The position numbers and the translations under genes were made by a program. Shown piece by piece: positions 18,401 to 27,271 of a stretch of 64,000 nt of DNA. The notes beneath the pieces are model-generated. The model searched no databases. It saw only the letters and a program-made list of their open reading frames with translations, and was not told the DNA's origin. How positions within the stretch are numbered: the first letter of the stretch is position 1; the number at the start of each line of letters is the position of its first letter. This stretch comes from JADLHS01 sp964553795 (GTDB lineage Bacteria > Verrucomicrobiota > Verrucomicrobiia > Limisphaerales > JADLHS01): contig CAZKMR010000001.1 of the NCBI GenBank assembly GCA_964553795.1, forward strand, positions 1 through 64,000, read 5' to 3'.

Positions 18401-20805
18401 TGTCCGGAATCACCTCGGGTTCAGCCGGCGAGAATCAGACGCTCGTCGTGACGGCGACCTCGTCGAATCCGACATTGATTCCCAATCCGACGGTGACCTA
18501 TACCAGCCCGAATCCGACCGGTACATTGGCGTTCACTCCAGTCAATGACGGCAACGGCTCGGCGACGATCACCGTGACGGTGAACGATGGGCACGCCGTG
18601 AGTAACACGTTCAGCCGCACATTCACGGTGACCGTCAATGCGGTCAATGACGCGCCGACGTTGAACGGCATCGCCAACGTGACGGTGGACGAGGACGCTG
18701 GCGCGCAAACCGTGGCGTTGAGCGGCATCAGCACCGGTGCGGCGAATGAAACTCAGAATCTGAGTGTGACGGCGACGTCATCCAATCCCGGTTTGATTCC
18801 CAATCCCGCGGTGAATTACACCAGTCCGAACGCGACCGGCAGCTTGAACTTCACGCCGGTGGCAAACGCCAACGGCACGGCAACCATTACGGTGACGGTG
18901 AACGACGGCCAGGCGGCGAATAACACGGTGGTCCGCACTTTCACGGTGACCGTGAATGCAGAGAACGACGCGCCGACGTTGGATGCGATTGTCAATCGTA
19001 CGATTGCCGAGAACGCCGGATTGCAAACCGTGAACCTGACCGGCATCGGCACGGGCGCGGCGAATGAGTCGCAAACGCTTACCGTGACGGCGACCTCGTC
19101 GAATCCGAGTTTGATTCCGAATCCGACCGTGAGCTACGCCAGTCCGAGCAGCATGGGCAGCTTAACCATCACGCCCGCGACGAACGCCAACGGCGTGGCG
19201 ACGATTACGGTGACCGTGAACGACGGTCAGGCCGTGAACAACTCGGTGACACGCAGCTTTACGGTGACGGTAACCGAAGTGAACAGCGCGCCGACGATTT
19301 CGGCGATCGCGAATCAGACCATTATCTCCGGCACCAACAGCGGCTTGCTGAACTTCACGATTGGTGACGTGGAATCGCCGGTGAATTCACTCGCGCTCAC
19401 CGCCAGTTCGACCGTGCCCAGTCTCGTGCCGGTGACGAACATCGTCTTCGGTGGCAACGGCAGCAATCGCACGGTGCGTATCACGCCCGTGGCGGGCTTG
19501 ACGGGTATTTCCGATATTACGCTGACGGTGAATGACGGCGCGGCCTCGGCGAACACAACGTTCCGCGTGACGGTGACCACGCCGCCGCCGGAACCGGGTC
19601 AGCTTTCCTTGACCAAATCGGGTTCGGGCTCGATCTCTCCGGATTTATCGGCGACCACGTTGATCGTGGGTCAAACCTACACGGTGACGGCGACGCCGGC
19701 GGCCGGTTATGTGTTCTCCGGCTGGACGGGCAGCATTCAATCCTCATCGCCGACAATTACTTTCACGATGACGTCCTCCTTCACGTTGCAGGCGAATTTC
19801 ACAGTGAACCCCTACACGGCCACCGCGGCAACGTATAACGGTTTGTTCTATGAAAACGCCGAAGTGCGCCTCACCAGCGCGGGCGCGTTCAATGTGTTCA
19901 TGGACGGCAGCGGCAATTACTCCGGGTGGGTGCAAATGGGTTACATGCGGCATCAACTCTCCGGCAAGTTCAGCTCGAATTTGCGCGCCACGAACGTGAT
20001 CACACGCTGGAATGGCACATCGTTGACGGTGGAATTGCAAATCGGTTCCGGCGCCACGCTCGGACAAATCACGGGTCGCGTGACGGACGGTACGTGGAAC
20101 GCGCCGCTCTCCGGCGGTCGGTCCAGCGCCACCTCGCCGTATGTCGGTGAATACACCGTGATGATTCCGGGCACGGCAAATAATGCGGCCCTGCCGGCGG
20201 GCGACGGATATGCCACGTTGCATGTGGCGGCCGACGGCCTTGGCACGATGAGCGGCACGTTGGCGGATGGTTCGATGTTCATGTGCTCGGCGTACGTTAC
20301 GGAAAACGGCGATTGGCCGTTGCACGTGTCGCTGTATGCGGGCCAGGGCATCGTCATGAGTTGGTTGAACTTCACCAATCTTTCGAGCAGCGACGTGAGC
20401 GGCGACCTGGTCTGGATCAAAGCCGCGGGCGCCAGCGCCACGAGTTATCCGGCGGGCTTCACCGTCGGCACCAAAGCGGTGGGTTCGGCGTATGTCGCGC
20501 CGGAAGCCACGGGTAAAGCGGTGAATCTCTCCGGCGCCGTGGTCGCGTTCAGTGGAGGCGATCTCGCGACGTCCTTCAACAATGTGGTCAGCGTCAATGC
20601 GGGCAGTCAGGTCGTTAACCTGAGTCCGAATACCATGTCTTTCAGTATCAATCCGGCTTCCGGCAGTTTCAGCGGCCAAGTGTTGGAGGCGGCCTCCGGG
20701 CAAACCCGCACGTTCGGCGGCGTGGTGCTGCAAAAACGCAATGCCGCCCATGGCTCAATGCAAGGGAACACGCAATCCAGTCGGGTGGTGTTGGCCGAGC
20801 CGTAA
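15442..20805 (+). CDS. Giant secreted repeat protein: Fn3, eleven Ig/cadherin-like repeats, InlB-like B repeat, C-terminal beta domain
   Basis: 1787 residues from the ATG at 15442, which heads a signal peptide (ALLSISLTVLSQISSFAA). Order: a fibronectin type III domain (residues about 36-112, LAWDASPDAAVVGYRVYFG); eleven 106-residue repeats (about 115-1280) with motif NDAPTL ... EDAGxQTVNLSGI ... ATITVTVNDGQAANNTVVR; a divergent twelfth; a B-repeat (about 1385-1450, TATPAAGYVFSGWTG); and a roughly 330-residue beta-rich C-terminal domain. No sortase, PEP-CTERM or autotransporter end is visible. It is probably a cell-surface or exported adhesin or matrix protein. The large subtilase follows 63 bases downstream. 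Confidence 0.9.
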   Translation: MCRQGVLYRVGLKARWALLSISLTVLSQISSFAAGSVVLAWDASPDAAVVGYRVYFGPGSGNYTNSATIGNATSATFNNLVDGATYYFAAVSYDASGVESDFSNEISYTVPAVTNGTPTLNAISNVTLNEDAAAQNVSLSGIGDGDASEVQALTVTATSSNPSLIPHPTVSYTSPNPTGSLTFTPVANGFGTATITVTVNDGQAANNTFSRTFTVTVNAVNDAPTLNTINNLTINEDAGTQTVNLSGIGSGAANESQPLAVTAVSSDPSLIPNPVVTYTSPNATGSLSFAPSANASGSATITVTVNDGQAANNTVVRTFTVTVNAVNDAPTLNALSNLALIEDAGLQTVNLAGISSGAANESQTLTVTATSSNPTLIPNPTVSYTSPNATGSLSFTPAPGGSGTATITVTVNDGQAANNTVVRTFTVTVSPVNKPPTLNTIADVTLNEDAGAQTVSLAGIGTGAANETQVLTITATSSNPGLIPNPTANYTSPSATGSLNFTPVANAHGNATITVVVNDGQVTNNTVSRTFTVTVNSVNDAPTLAALSNVTVPGNAGAQTINLTGISSGATNEIQGLSVTATSSNPGLVPHPTVNYTSPNATGSLAFTPAANVDGSATITVTVNDGQAANNTVIRTFVVTVTSANTPPTLAAIGNVSIAEDAAAQTVNLSGITSGSVNETQTLTVTATSSNPSLIPNPTVNYTSPSSTGTLTLTPVANGNGSATITVTVNDGHALSNTVSRTFTVTVTPVNDVPTLNAIADVTVDEDAGVQTVGLSGISTGATNESQTLTITATSSNPGLIPNPTVAYTSPSATGSLNFTPAANANGTTTITVTVNDGQAANNTVVRTFTVTVNSVNDAPTLNAIANLSIPENAAQQTVSLAGIGTGAANETQTLTITATSSNPSLIPHPTVNYASPSATGSLGFTPAANTSGSATITVTVNDGQAANNTIVRTFTVSVNLANVPPTLAAIGNVTISEDAGPQTVNLSGITSGSAGENQTLVVTATSSNPTLIPNPTVTYTSPNPTGTLAFTPVNDGNGSATITVTVNDGHAVSNTFSRTFTVTVNAVNDAPTLNGIANVTVDEDAGAQTVALSGISTGAANETQNLSVTATSSNPGLIPNPAVNYTSPNATGSLNFTPVANANGTATITVTVNDGQAANNTVVRTFTVTVNAENDAPTLDAIVNRTIAENAGLQTVNLTGIGTGAANESQTLTVTATSSNPSLIPNPTVSYASPSSMGSLTITPATNANGVATITVTVNDGQAVNNSVTRSFTVTVTEVNSAPTISAIANQTIISGTNSGLLNFTIGDVESPVNSLALTASSTVPSLVPVTNIVFGGNGSNRTVRITPVAGLTGISDITLTVNDGAASANTTFRVTVTTPPPEPGQLSLTKSGSGSISPDLSATTLIVGQTYTVTATPAAGYVFSGWTGSIQSSSPTITFTMTSSFTLQANFTVNPYTATAATYNGLFYENAEVRLTSAGAFNVFMDGSGNYSGWVQMGYMRHQLSGKFSSNLRATNVITRWNGTSLTVELQIGSGATLGQITGRVTDGTWNAPLSGGRSSATSPYVGEYTVMIPGTANNAALPAGDGYATLHVAADGLGTMSGTLADGSMFMCSAYVTENGDWPLHVSLYAGQGIVMSWLNFTNLSSSDVSGDLVWIKAAGASATSYPAGFTVGTKAVGSAYVAPEATGKAVNLSGAVVAFSGGDLATSFNNVVSVNAGSQVVNLSPNTMSFSINPASGSFSGQVLEAASGQTRTFGGVVLQKRNAAHGSMQGNTQSSRVVLAEP
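15784..19281 (+). repeat. Tandem array, eleven units of exactly 318 bp
   Basis: Unit boundaries at the conserved N-x-x-P-T-L codons fall every 318 bases from 15784 to 19281 (11 x 318 = 3498). No insertion or deletion occurs in any unit. The copies differ by scattered substitutions, mostly at third positions and loop residues. A diverged twelfth unit starts at 19282. Confidence 0.93.
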
Positions 20806-20868
20806 GCCGCAAATTCTTTGGTCCCGTTCACCACAGACAGTGTGGAGTAGGCGCACTAAAGGGGGAGA

Positions 20869-23800
20869 ATGAAGCAATCGACGGCACACCGTCGGACACA
20901 AAAGCAACGATCATACGCAAGTCGGCCCGGGCTGCTCGCCTTACTGGCCGCTTGCGGTTTTGGTTTGTTGACGAGCGCCGCTCCGGCCGCCCCGCGCAAA
21001 GTGCGAGTGCCCGACCCGGCCGCTGCGCAGGAACTGTTGTCGCGCGGCGGAAAACTCATCGCCGACTACGAAGGTTTTCAACTGATTGAAGTTGCGGAAT
21101 CCACCGCAGTGCTGCAACCCACGCGTCGTCCCACAGTGGAATTGCCGGGCGACACCATCGAGTTGCAATCCGTTCGCATTGATACCCGATCCGCCGAGGC
21201 TCGGATGATGCGCAAAAAACGCGGCAGTTTTGTTGGCCGGCAGTTGCATCTGATTCAGTTTGCCGGGCCCATCCTGCCCGAGTGGCGCGAACGCCTCGAA
21301 CGATGCGGCGTCAAGGTGATCAATTACGTGCCGCAAAACGCCTATCTCGTGCAGGGCGACGCGCCAGCGCTGGCGAAACTTCAGGAGTGGGCGGAAGTGA
21401 CGAGTGCCGTGCAATGGGACGGCGACTTTGCCTCCGCCTACAAAATTCATCCGGGCGCGCGGGTGCGGAATGAGTTTGGCCAGGCGCAAAAACTCGACAC
21501 GGACCTGTTTGCGATTCAACTCGTGGTGGATGAGTACGAGAACGCGTCAACGTTGGCGTTGCTGGCGCGCGCGCAACTTGAGTCCGTGAAGCGGGACTTT
21601 CGCGTGCTGCAGTTTCGCAACCTGATCGTTCGTTTGCCGCCGGAAGTGCTCAGCGAAATCGCCGCCCAGCCGGATGTGATTTCGATTCAGCCGTACCTCT
21701 CTCCCGAGAAACAGGATGAGCGACAGGCGCAGATCATGGCCGGGCAATTGGCGGGAACTTCACTCATCGGACCTGGCTATCTCGATTGGCTCGCGCAGAA
21801 AGGTTTTTCACAGGCGCAATTCGACGCGTCGGGATTTGTCGTGGATGTCACGGACAGCGGAATTGACAATGGTACCACGACGCCCGGGCATTTCGGGCTC
21901 TACACTCACGGCAATCCCGCGTTGGCAAGTCGCGTGGCCTACAATCGCATCGAAGGCACGGCGCACAGTGGCGGCACAACGACCGGATGCGACGGTCATG
22001 GCAATCTCAACGCGCACATTCTCGCGGGCTATAGCGATCGGACGGGTGGATTTCCGCATACGGACAGCGCGGGTTTTCGGTATGGATTGGGCGTGTGTCC
22101 ATTCGTGCGCGTCGGCGCGTCGGTGGTGTTCGATCCATTTCAATTCACCTATCCGAATTATGCCGATTTGCAATCGCGCGCCTACGCGGACGGCGCGCGC
22201 ATCAGCGCGAACAGTTGGGGCATGACCAACAATACTTACACGGTGGATGCGCAGGCGTTTGATGCATTGGTACGCGACGCGCAACCGGACGGAGCGGCCG
22301 TGTCCGCGCCGGGTAATCAGGAAATGGTCATTGTGTTCGCGGCGGGAAATCGTGGCAGTACGGCCCACACCGTCGGAGCGCCGGGCACCGCCAAGAATGT
22401 GATTACCGTTGGTGCTTCGGAGAATGTGCGTTCGCTCAACACCGCCAGCGGCGGCAAAAGCGCGATGGGCAATGATGGGTGCGGTTACTCGGATGTGAGC
22501 GCGGATGCGGCCACGGATTTGGCGACCTTTTCAAGTCGCGGCCCGTGCAGCGACGGGCGGCAGAAACCCGATTTGGTCGCGCCCGGCTCGCACATCGTGG
22601 GTGGTGCGCCTCAATCTGCGCCATCGCTCGAAGGTTTGGGAAATGCATTGTCCTGCTTCACGGCATCGAGTCTCTGCGTGCAAAGCGGTGGCGGCGTGAT
22701 GGGTAGCACCAACAATTTCTTTCCGCTAGGACAACAGTTCTACACGGTTTCTTCGGGCACAAGTCACGCCGCGCCCGCCGTCGCGGGCGCATGCGCATTG
22801 TTGCGTCAGTATTTCTTGAACCAGGGTTGGAACGCGCCCAGTCCGGCGATGACCAAGGCGTTTCTCATGAATTCGACGCGGTTTTTGACCGGTGCGGGTG
22901 CGAACGACAATTTATGGTCGCCGGGGCAGGGCATGGGGGCAGTGAATCTGGGGCGTGCGCTTGATGGCGTGTCGCGCATCTTGCGGGATCAGCGGGAGGC
23001 GGACACGTTCACGGCATCCGGTCAATCGCGGGTGTTCACCGGACGAATTGTCGCTACGAATGAACCGGTGCGCGTGACTGTCGCGTGGACCGATGCTCCG
23101 GGCAGCACCACGGGCAATGCATTTAATAATGACCTGGATTTAATCGTTGAAGTTGGTGGCAGCACTTATCTCGGCAATCGGTTCAGCGGAGCTTACTCGA
23201 TTCCCGGCGGCAGTGCTGACGCCCGCAACAATGTCGAAAGTGTACTGTTGCCGACGGGAACTTCCGGAGACTTAGTGATCACCATCCTGGCGGCGAATAT
23301 CAATTCCGATGGCGTTCCGAATTACGGAGGTGGTCTGGATCAGGATTTCGCACTGGTGGTTTACAACGCTACGAATACGACCGTGCCGCGAATCGCCAGT
23401 GCCGGCAGTTCCATCGTCGCCGAGGGTTTCTTCCCGACGAATAACGCCATTGATCCAGGTGAAATGGTAGTGGTGCAATTGGCTTTGAGAAATACCGGGA
23501 CGGCCACCGCTACCAATCTCCAGGTCAGTTTGTTGAATGCCGGGGGAATTAATTCAGCGAGCGGACCGCAATCGTATGGCGATTTGGTTAACGACGGTCA
23601 GTCGGTGAGCCGCAGTTTTACTTTTACCGCTGCATCGGGCGTTTGTGGGAGTGCGATTACGGCGCAATTTCAGCTTCAAGATGACACGGGCGATCTGGGG
23701 ATGTTGACGTTGGAATGGCCGTTAGGCTTGCAGACGGTGGAAACCTCGCACTTCACGAATAATACGGCGCTGACGATCCCGGATAGCGGCCCGGCTTCGG

Positions 23801-25170
23801 TCTATCCGTCCGCAATCAATGTTTCCGGTTTGAGCGGTGTGGTGCAAAAAGTGACGGCGACGTTGCGTGGGTTCAGTCACGAATGGCCGGACGATGTAGA
23901 TGTGCTTTTGGTTGGGCCGGGCGGCCAAAAGGTTTTGCTAATGTCGGATTGCGGCGGTGGCAACGCGCGCAACGGAATTACGGTCACGTTTGATTCAGCA
24001 GCGGCGAACTCGGTGCCCGACAGCGGGGCGATTAGCAGTGGCACGTATAGGCCGACGAACTACGATGCAACGACGGATAATTTTGTCGTTCCGGCGCCGG
24101 GGGCGCCATATGGCACGTCTTTAGCCACGTTCAACAATACTAATCCTAACGGAGCGTGGTCGCTTTACATCCAGGACGACGGAGCAATTGACAGTGGCAG
24201 CCTGACGCAGGGGTGGGTGTTGAGCCTTACCACGTCGAATCTCGCGTGTGTTTCCGGCGTCGATAATCGGGCTAGTTTGAACCTAACAATGCACACGGCT
24301 ACTAATCCCGTGTTCACCGGAAGTAACTTTAGGCTGACGATTTCTGTGACCAATGAAGGTCCGGACGCGGCGGGATTTGTCAGCGTCACCAACGTCTTGC
24401 CAGTGGCGTTCGTTGTGGACGGTTTCTCGGCAACGGTCGGCAGCGTTGTGACGAACGGCAACGTTGTTGTTTGGTCGCTCGGAAATCTGGCGGCGGGTGC
24501 GATGAGCACATTGACCATCGAGGGTCGCTTTCTGTTGGCGGGAAATTTCAGCTTCAACGCCACCGCCGGGAGTGTCACGACGGAATCCAACTTGGTTGAT
24601 AACGTCGCGACGACATCGGTTTCCGTGTTCAAGGCGGGCGGTCCGCTGGTGGTGGGAACAACGAACACGCCGCCGGGGTTGGCGCCGATTGCCGATCGGG
24701 TCATTCATGCCGGAGCAACATTGTTTGTTACGAACACCGCGACTGATGCGGAAACGCCTGCCGCGTTGCACTTCAGTTTCGGGTCCGCGCCGCCAGCCGG
24801 CGCAACGATTGATGCCGACTCGGGACTGATCTCCTGGGTCACGACCGATCAGGACGCTAACACCACCAACCATTTCTTGGTGCGGGTCAGTGATGCAGGC
24901 AGTCCGGCGTTGACGGATGCCAAGTCTTTCCTGGTGGCAGTCGTGAGTCGTCCGTTGATCACCAATATTGCCGTGACCAACAGCGTGGTGCGCGTGTCGT
25001 GGACGACGTTGCCCGGGCAAGCGTATCAGTTGCAACGCAGCACAAATCTGATGGCGGGCGAATGGTCAGCGGTCGTGCCGGAGGTTCGGGCTACTGGTGC
25101 GCTGGTGACCGAAACGAATGTAATTGATGCCACACCGCAGCAATTCTATCGCGTGCTGGTCCTGCCTTGA
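20869..25170 (+). CDS. Secreted subtilisin-like serine protease (S8) with P domain and DUF11-like domain
   Basis: 1433 residues with a good Shine-Dalgarno (AAGGGGGAG) just before the ATG. After a signal peptide (LLALLAACGFGLLTSAAPA) and a roughly 280-residue prodomain comes the protease domain with triad Asp329 (VVDVTDSGID), His377 (DGHGNLNAHILAG) and Ser632 (SSGTSHAAPAVAGA). A jelly-roll part follows, then a proprotein-convertase P domain (about 960-1120, HEWPDDVDVLLVGPGG ... NGAWSLYIQDD), a DUF11-like adhesion domain (about 1130-1260), an Ig-like domain, and a C-terminal module (YQLQRSTNL ... FYRVLVLP) like that in the cyclophilin at 8.8 kb. Probably an exported protease for external protein. 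Confidence 0.92.
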   Translation: MKQSTAHRRTQKQRSYASRPGLLALLAACGFGLLTSAAPAAPRKVRVPDPAAAQELLSRGGKLIADYEGFQLIEVAESTAVLQPTRRPTVELPGDTIELQSVRIDTRSAEARMMRKKRGSFVGRQLHLIQFAGPILPEWRERLERCGVKVINYVPQNAYLVQGDAPALAKLQEWAEVTSAVQWDGDFASAYKIHPGARVRNEFGQAQKLDTDLFAIQLVVDEYENASTLALLARAQLESVKRDFRVLQFRNLIVRLPPEVLSEIAAQPDVISIQPYLSPEKQDERQAQIMAGQLAGTSLIGPGYLDWLAQKGFSQAQFDASGFVVDVTDSGIDNGTTTPGHFGLYTHGNPALASRVAYNRIEGTAHSGGTTTGCDGHGNLNAHILAGYSDRTGGFPHTDSAGFRYGLGVCPFVRVGASVVFDPFQFTYPNYADLQSRAYADGARISANSWGMTNNTYTVDAQAFDALVRDAQPDGAAVSAPGNQEMVIVFAAGNRGSTAHTVGAPGTAKNVITVGASENVRSLNTASGGKSAMGNDGCGYSDVSADAATDLATFSSRGPCSDGRQKPDLVAPGSHIVGGAPQSAPSLEGLGNALSCFTASSLCVQSGGGVMGSTNNFFPLGQQFYTVSSGTSHAAPAVAGACALLRQYFLNQGWNAPSPAMTKAFLMNSTRFLTGAGANDNLWSPGQGMGAVNLGRALDGVSRILRDQREADTFTASGQSRVFTGRIVATNEPVRVTVAWTDAPGSTTGNAFNNDLDLIVEVGGSTYLGNRFSGAYSIPGGSADARNNVESVLLPTGTSGDLVITILAANINSDGVPNYGGGLDQDFALVVYNATNTTVPRIASAGSSIVAEGFFPTNNAIDPGEMVVVQLALRNTGTATATNLQVSLLNAGGINSASGPQSYGDLVNDGQSVSRSFTFTAASGVCGSAITAQFQLQDDTGDLGMLTLEWPLGLQTVETSHFTNNTALTIPDSGPASVYPSAINVSGLSGVVQKVTATLRGFSHEWPDDVDVLLVGPGGQKVLLMSDCGGGNARNGITVTFDSAAANSVPDSGAISSGTYRPTNYDATTDNFVVPAPGAPYGTSLATFNNTNPNGAWSLYIQDDGAIDSGSLTQGWVLSLTTSNLACVSGVDNRASLNLTMHTATNPVFTGSNFRLTISVTNEGPDAAGFVSVTNVLPVAFVVDGFSATVGSVVTNGNVVVWSLGNLAAGAMSTLTIEGRFLLAGNFSFNATAGSVTTESNLVDNVATTSVSVFKAGGPLVVGTTNTPPGLAPIADRVIHAGATLFVTNTATDAETPAALHFSFGSAPPAGATIDADSGLISWVTTDQDANTTNHFLVRVSDAGSPALTDAKSFLVAVVSRPLITNIAVTNSVVRVSWTTLPGQAYQLQRSTNLMAGEWSAVVPEVRATGALVTETNVIDATPQQFYRVLVLP

Positions 25171-25247
25171 CGTGCGGTTATTAGTCGTCGTGTTTGCGAC
25201 TCGAATTGTTTTTGCAATTCGCTGAGCCGCCCCACAAAATTGCCCGC

Positions 25248-25622
25248 GTGACTTCGCCTCTGGCAATTCTGTTCTACGAAGATTTGATTCCCGGCAGCCA
25301 ACTCGTCAATCGGTTGCAGGACCAACGCTACCGGGTTCATGTCGCCGGTTCGCCGGAGGAACTGCTTTCAGTGGCAGCCAGCGCCGGGCCCATGTTAATT
25401 CTTGCGGATCTGGTTTCCAAACGGACGGATGTTTGTGCGCTCATTCAGAAGTTACGAACCGATGCCGCCACGGCACACGTGCCCGTGATCGGTTTTGCGG
25501 ACGAAGCGGAGTTGGATTTGCAGGCTCGCGGCAAGGCCGCTGGCGCAGCGTTGGTCGTGTCGGACGCGGCCATCATTCCGCATCTGAACCAGTTCATTGA
25601 ACGGGCGTTACAGGTGGAATGA
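25248..25622 (+). CDS. Receiver-like (CheY fold) small protein
   Basis: 124 residues from a GTG at 25248. The pattern of alternating strands and helices (ILFYEDLIPG ... MLILADLVSKR ... VPVIGFADEAE ... ALVVSDAA) resembles a response-regulator receiver domain. There is an acidic pair (Glu-Asp) after strand 1 and an Asp after strand 3 (ILADLV), but the Lys expected near strand 5 is not evident, so phosphorylation is doubtful. No output domain. A similar class of degenerate receiver protein is common in this phylum. The role is unknown. It ends just before a small hairpin and the cspA leader. Confidence 0.65.
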   Translation: MTSPLAILFYEDLIPGSQLVNRLQDQRYRVHVAGSPEELLSVAASAGPMLILADLVSKRTDVCALIQKLRTDAATAHVPVIGFADEAELDLQARGKAAGAALVVSDAAIIPHLNQFIERALQVE

Positions 25623-25623
25623 C

Positions 25624-25640
25624 CCCCTGGGACACAGGGG
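25624..25640. terminator. Short GC hairpin downstream of the receiver-like gene
   Basis: Six-base arms 25624-25629 and 25635-25640 pair perfectly around a 5-base loop, directly after the stop at 25622. There is no T-tract, so intrinsic termination is only possible. Confidence 0.35.
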
Positions 25641-25653
25641 CTCAAACAAAGGC

Positions 25654-25681
25654 TTGACCTCGCAAGAATTGTTTCTATTGT
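25654..25681 (+). promoter_or_regulatory. Possible sigma-70 promoter of cspA
   Basis: TTGACC at 25654-25659 and TATTGT at 25676-25681 are separated by 16 bases. This would give a leader of roughly 100 bases before the cspA ATG, in keeping with the long structured leaders of cold-shock mRNAs. Read by eye only. Confidence 0.4.
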
Positions 25682-25789
25682 CGCATTTGTTGCCGTAATC
25701 AGACACCCAATCACGCATAAACCGCACGGATGCGATTATTGTTTGCTGTGGTTTGAGGGTGACGATTCGGTGACATTCAGGAGAGAAAT

Positions 25790-25993
25790 ATGGCTAGTGG
25801 TAAAGTTAAGTGGTTCGACAATAAGAAAGGGTTTGGCTTTATCGCCCAGGAGACCGGGCAGGACGTATTCGTGCATCACACGTCCATCATGGGTTCAGGC
25901 TTCAAAACCTTGATTGAAGGTGAAGTCGTAACCTTTGAGGTAATCAGCAGTGACAAAGGTCTCAAAGCCCAAAATGTTCAGCGCAATTTATAG
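25790..25993 (+). CDS. cspA: Cold-shock domain protein
   Basis: A 67-residue single cold-shock domain that binds single-stranded RNA and DNA and melts RNA structure. Both RNP motifs are intact: KGFGFI (RNP1) and VFVHHT (RNP2), after the typical GKVKWFDNKKGFGF start. A strong Shine-Dalgarno (AGGAGAG) lies six bases before the ATG, and the gene has its own candidate promoter and leader, fitting high expression. Confidence 0.97.
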   Translation: MASGKVKWFDNKKGFGFIAQETGQDVFVHHTSIMGSGFKTLIEGEVVTFEVISSDKGLKAQNVQRNL

Positions 25994-26070
25994 CGCCTGA
26001 ACTTCAGGGTTTGCTGCCAAGCGGGAAAAATTGCGTCGCTCTTACCGACGCCCTCCGGTATCTTACACCC

Positions 26071-27267
26071 ATGCCGGAATCTGCCGTCGCACCTGTCACC
26101 AGCCTCTATGTTCACGTTCCCTTCTGCGCGCAGAAGTGCGAATACTGCGCATTTTTTTCCGAGGCTTCCAGTGGCGAGTTGATCAATCGCTACACGCGGG
26201 CCCTCCAACGGGAACTGGAATTGGTCGCGGCAGACTTGTGCCCGCGGACCGTATTTTTTGGCGGCGGTACGCCCTCCTTGCTGAACTTGCGCCAATGGGA
26301 AGCCGTGCTGGGGATGATGGAGCGACTGAACTTGCTTGGCGCTGAAGAGTTCTCCGTCGAATGCAATCCCGCCACGGTCTCACTCGACAAAGCAAAATTA
26401 TTGCGCGACTTCGGCGTGAACCGGATTTCGATGGGGGTGCAATCGCTGGATGAGCAGTTGCTCGAACGCCTCGGACGCGTGCATTCGCGGGAAATGGTTT
26501 TCAAGTCATTCGATATTTTGCGTCAGGCCGGATTCGACAATGTGAACGTGGACCTCATGTTTGCGATCCCTGGTCAAACGATGGCTATCTGGCAAGCCAC
26601 ACTCGATGAAGCACTGGCCTTAGGCAGCGAACACCTTTCCTGTTACGAAGTCATTTATGAGGAAGACACGCCGTTGTTCGCGCAAATGAATGCGGGAGAG
26701 TTCGATGTAGATGAAGATCTCGCGTGCGACATGTTTGAAGCACTCGTGGTGCGTTCTGCCGCCGCGGGATTCCACCAATATGAAATCGCCAATTTCGCGC
26801 GGGACGTCCGATTAAACGATTTCGCCGCGGTTGGCCCGGCAACCGTCGATCCGCAAATCCCGCGACTCGCGTGCCAACACAACATCAACTACTGGCGCGG
26901 CGGCAATTTTTATGGCCTTGGTCCGAGCGCGACAGGCTATGTTCGCGGCGTGCGGACGAAGAATTGGTCCAACACACAACTCTACTGCGAGCAACTGGAA
27001 AAAGGCCGGCGAGCCATCGAATCGCGCGAGGAATTTCCGCCTTTGAAACGCGCCGGCGAAACGGCGGCCTTCGGATTGCGGATGAATGCCGGTTGGCCCT
27101 ACGCCGAATTTCAACGGGTGACGGGTCATGACTTGCGTCGAGATTGGGCGGCGGACATGGACTCGCTGGTGCAAAAAGGTTGGGGCATTCGCTCGGCCGA
27201 CCGGTTTCAGTTGTCGTCGCGCGGATTGCGTTTTGCAGACGCCGCCGCCGAAGCTTTTCTCCGCTGA
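26071..27267 (+). CDS. hemW: HemW-type radical SAM protein (coproporphyrinogen III oxidase-like)
   Basis: A 398-residue radical SAM enzyme with the CxxxCxxC cluster site at Cys19, Cys23 and Cys26 (PFCAQKCEYCAF), the FFGGGTPSLL motif, GVNRISMGVQS, and the HemW-specific HNxxYW motif (CQHNINYW). That motif and the C-terminal winged-helix tail argue for HemW, a haem-binding chaperone, over the true oxidase HemN. Compared with the family there are about 20 extra residues between YEIANFA and CQHN. The ATG at 26071 is chosen by homology. rsmI follows after four bases, so the two are co-transcribed. Confidence 0.9.
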   Translation: MPESAVAPVTSLYVHVPFCAQKCEYCAFFSEASSGELINRYTRALQRELELVAADLCPRTVFFGGGTPSLLNLRQWEAVLGMMERLNLLGAEEFSVECNPATVSLDKAKLLRDFGVNRISMGVQSLDEQLLERLGRVHSREMVFKSFDILRQAGFDNVNVDLMFAIPGQTMAIWQATLDEALALGSEHLSCYEVIYEEDTPLFAQMNAGEFDVDEDLACDMFEALVVRSAAAGFHQYEIANFARDVRLNDFAAVGPATVDPQIPRLACQHNINYWRGGNFYGLGPSATGYVRGVRTKNWSNTQLYCEQLEKGRRAIESREEFPPLKRAGETAAFGLRMNAGWPYAEFQRVTGHDLRRDWAADMDSLVQKGWGIRSADRFQLSSRGLRFADAAAEAFLR

Positions 27268-27271
27268 AATC

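Noticed and set aside
15900..19100. Series of minus-strand open frames opposite the repeat protein
   Set aside because: They recur at the repeat period, have Arg/Val-rich shadow composition and no family matches; they are antisense shadows of the conserved repeats.
15784..19281. CRISPR-like periodic repeats
   Set aside because: Units are 318 bases, contiguous, coding and without spacers; they are protein repeats.
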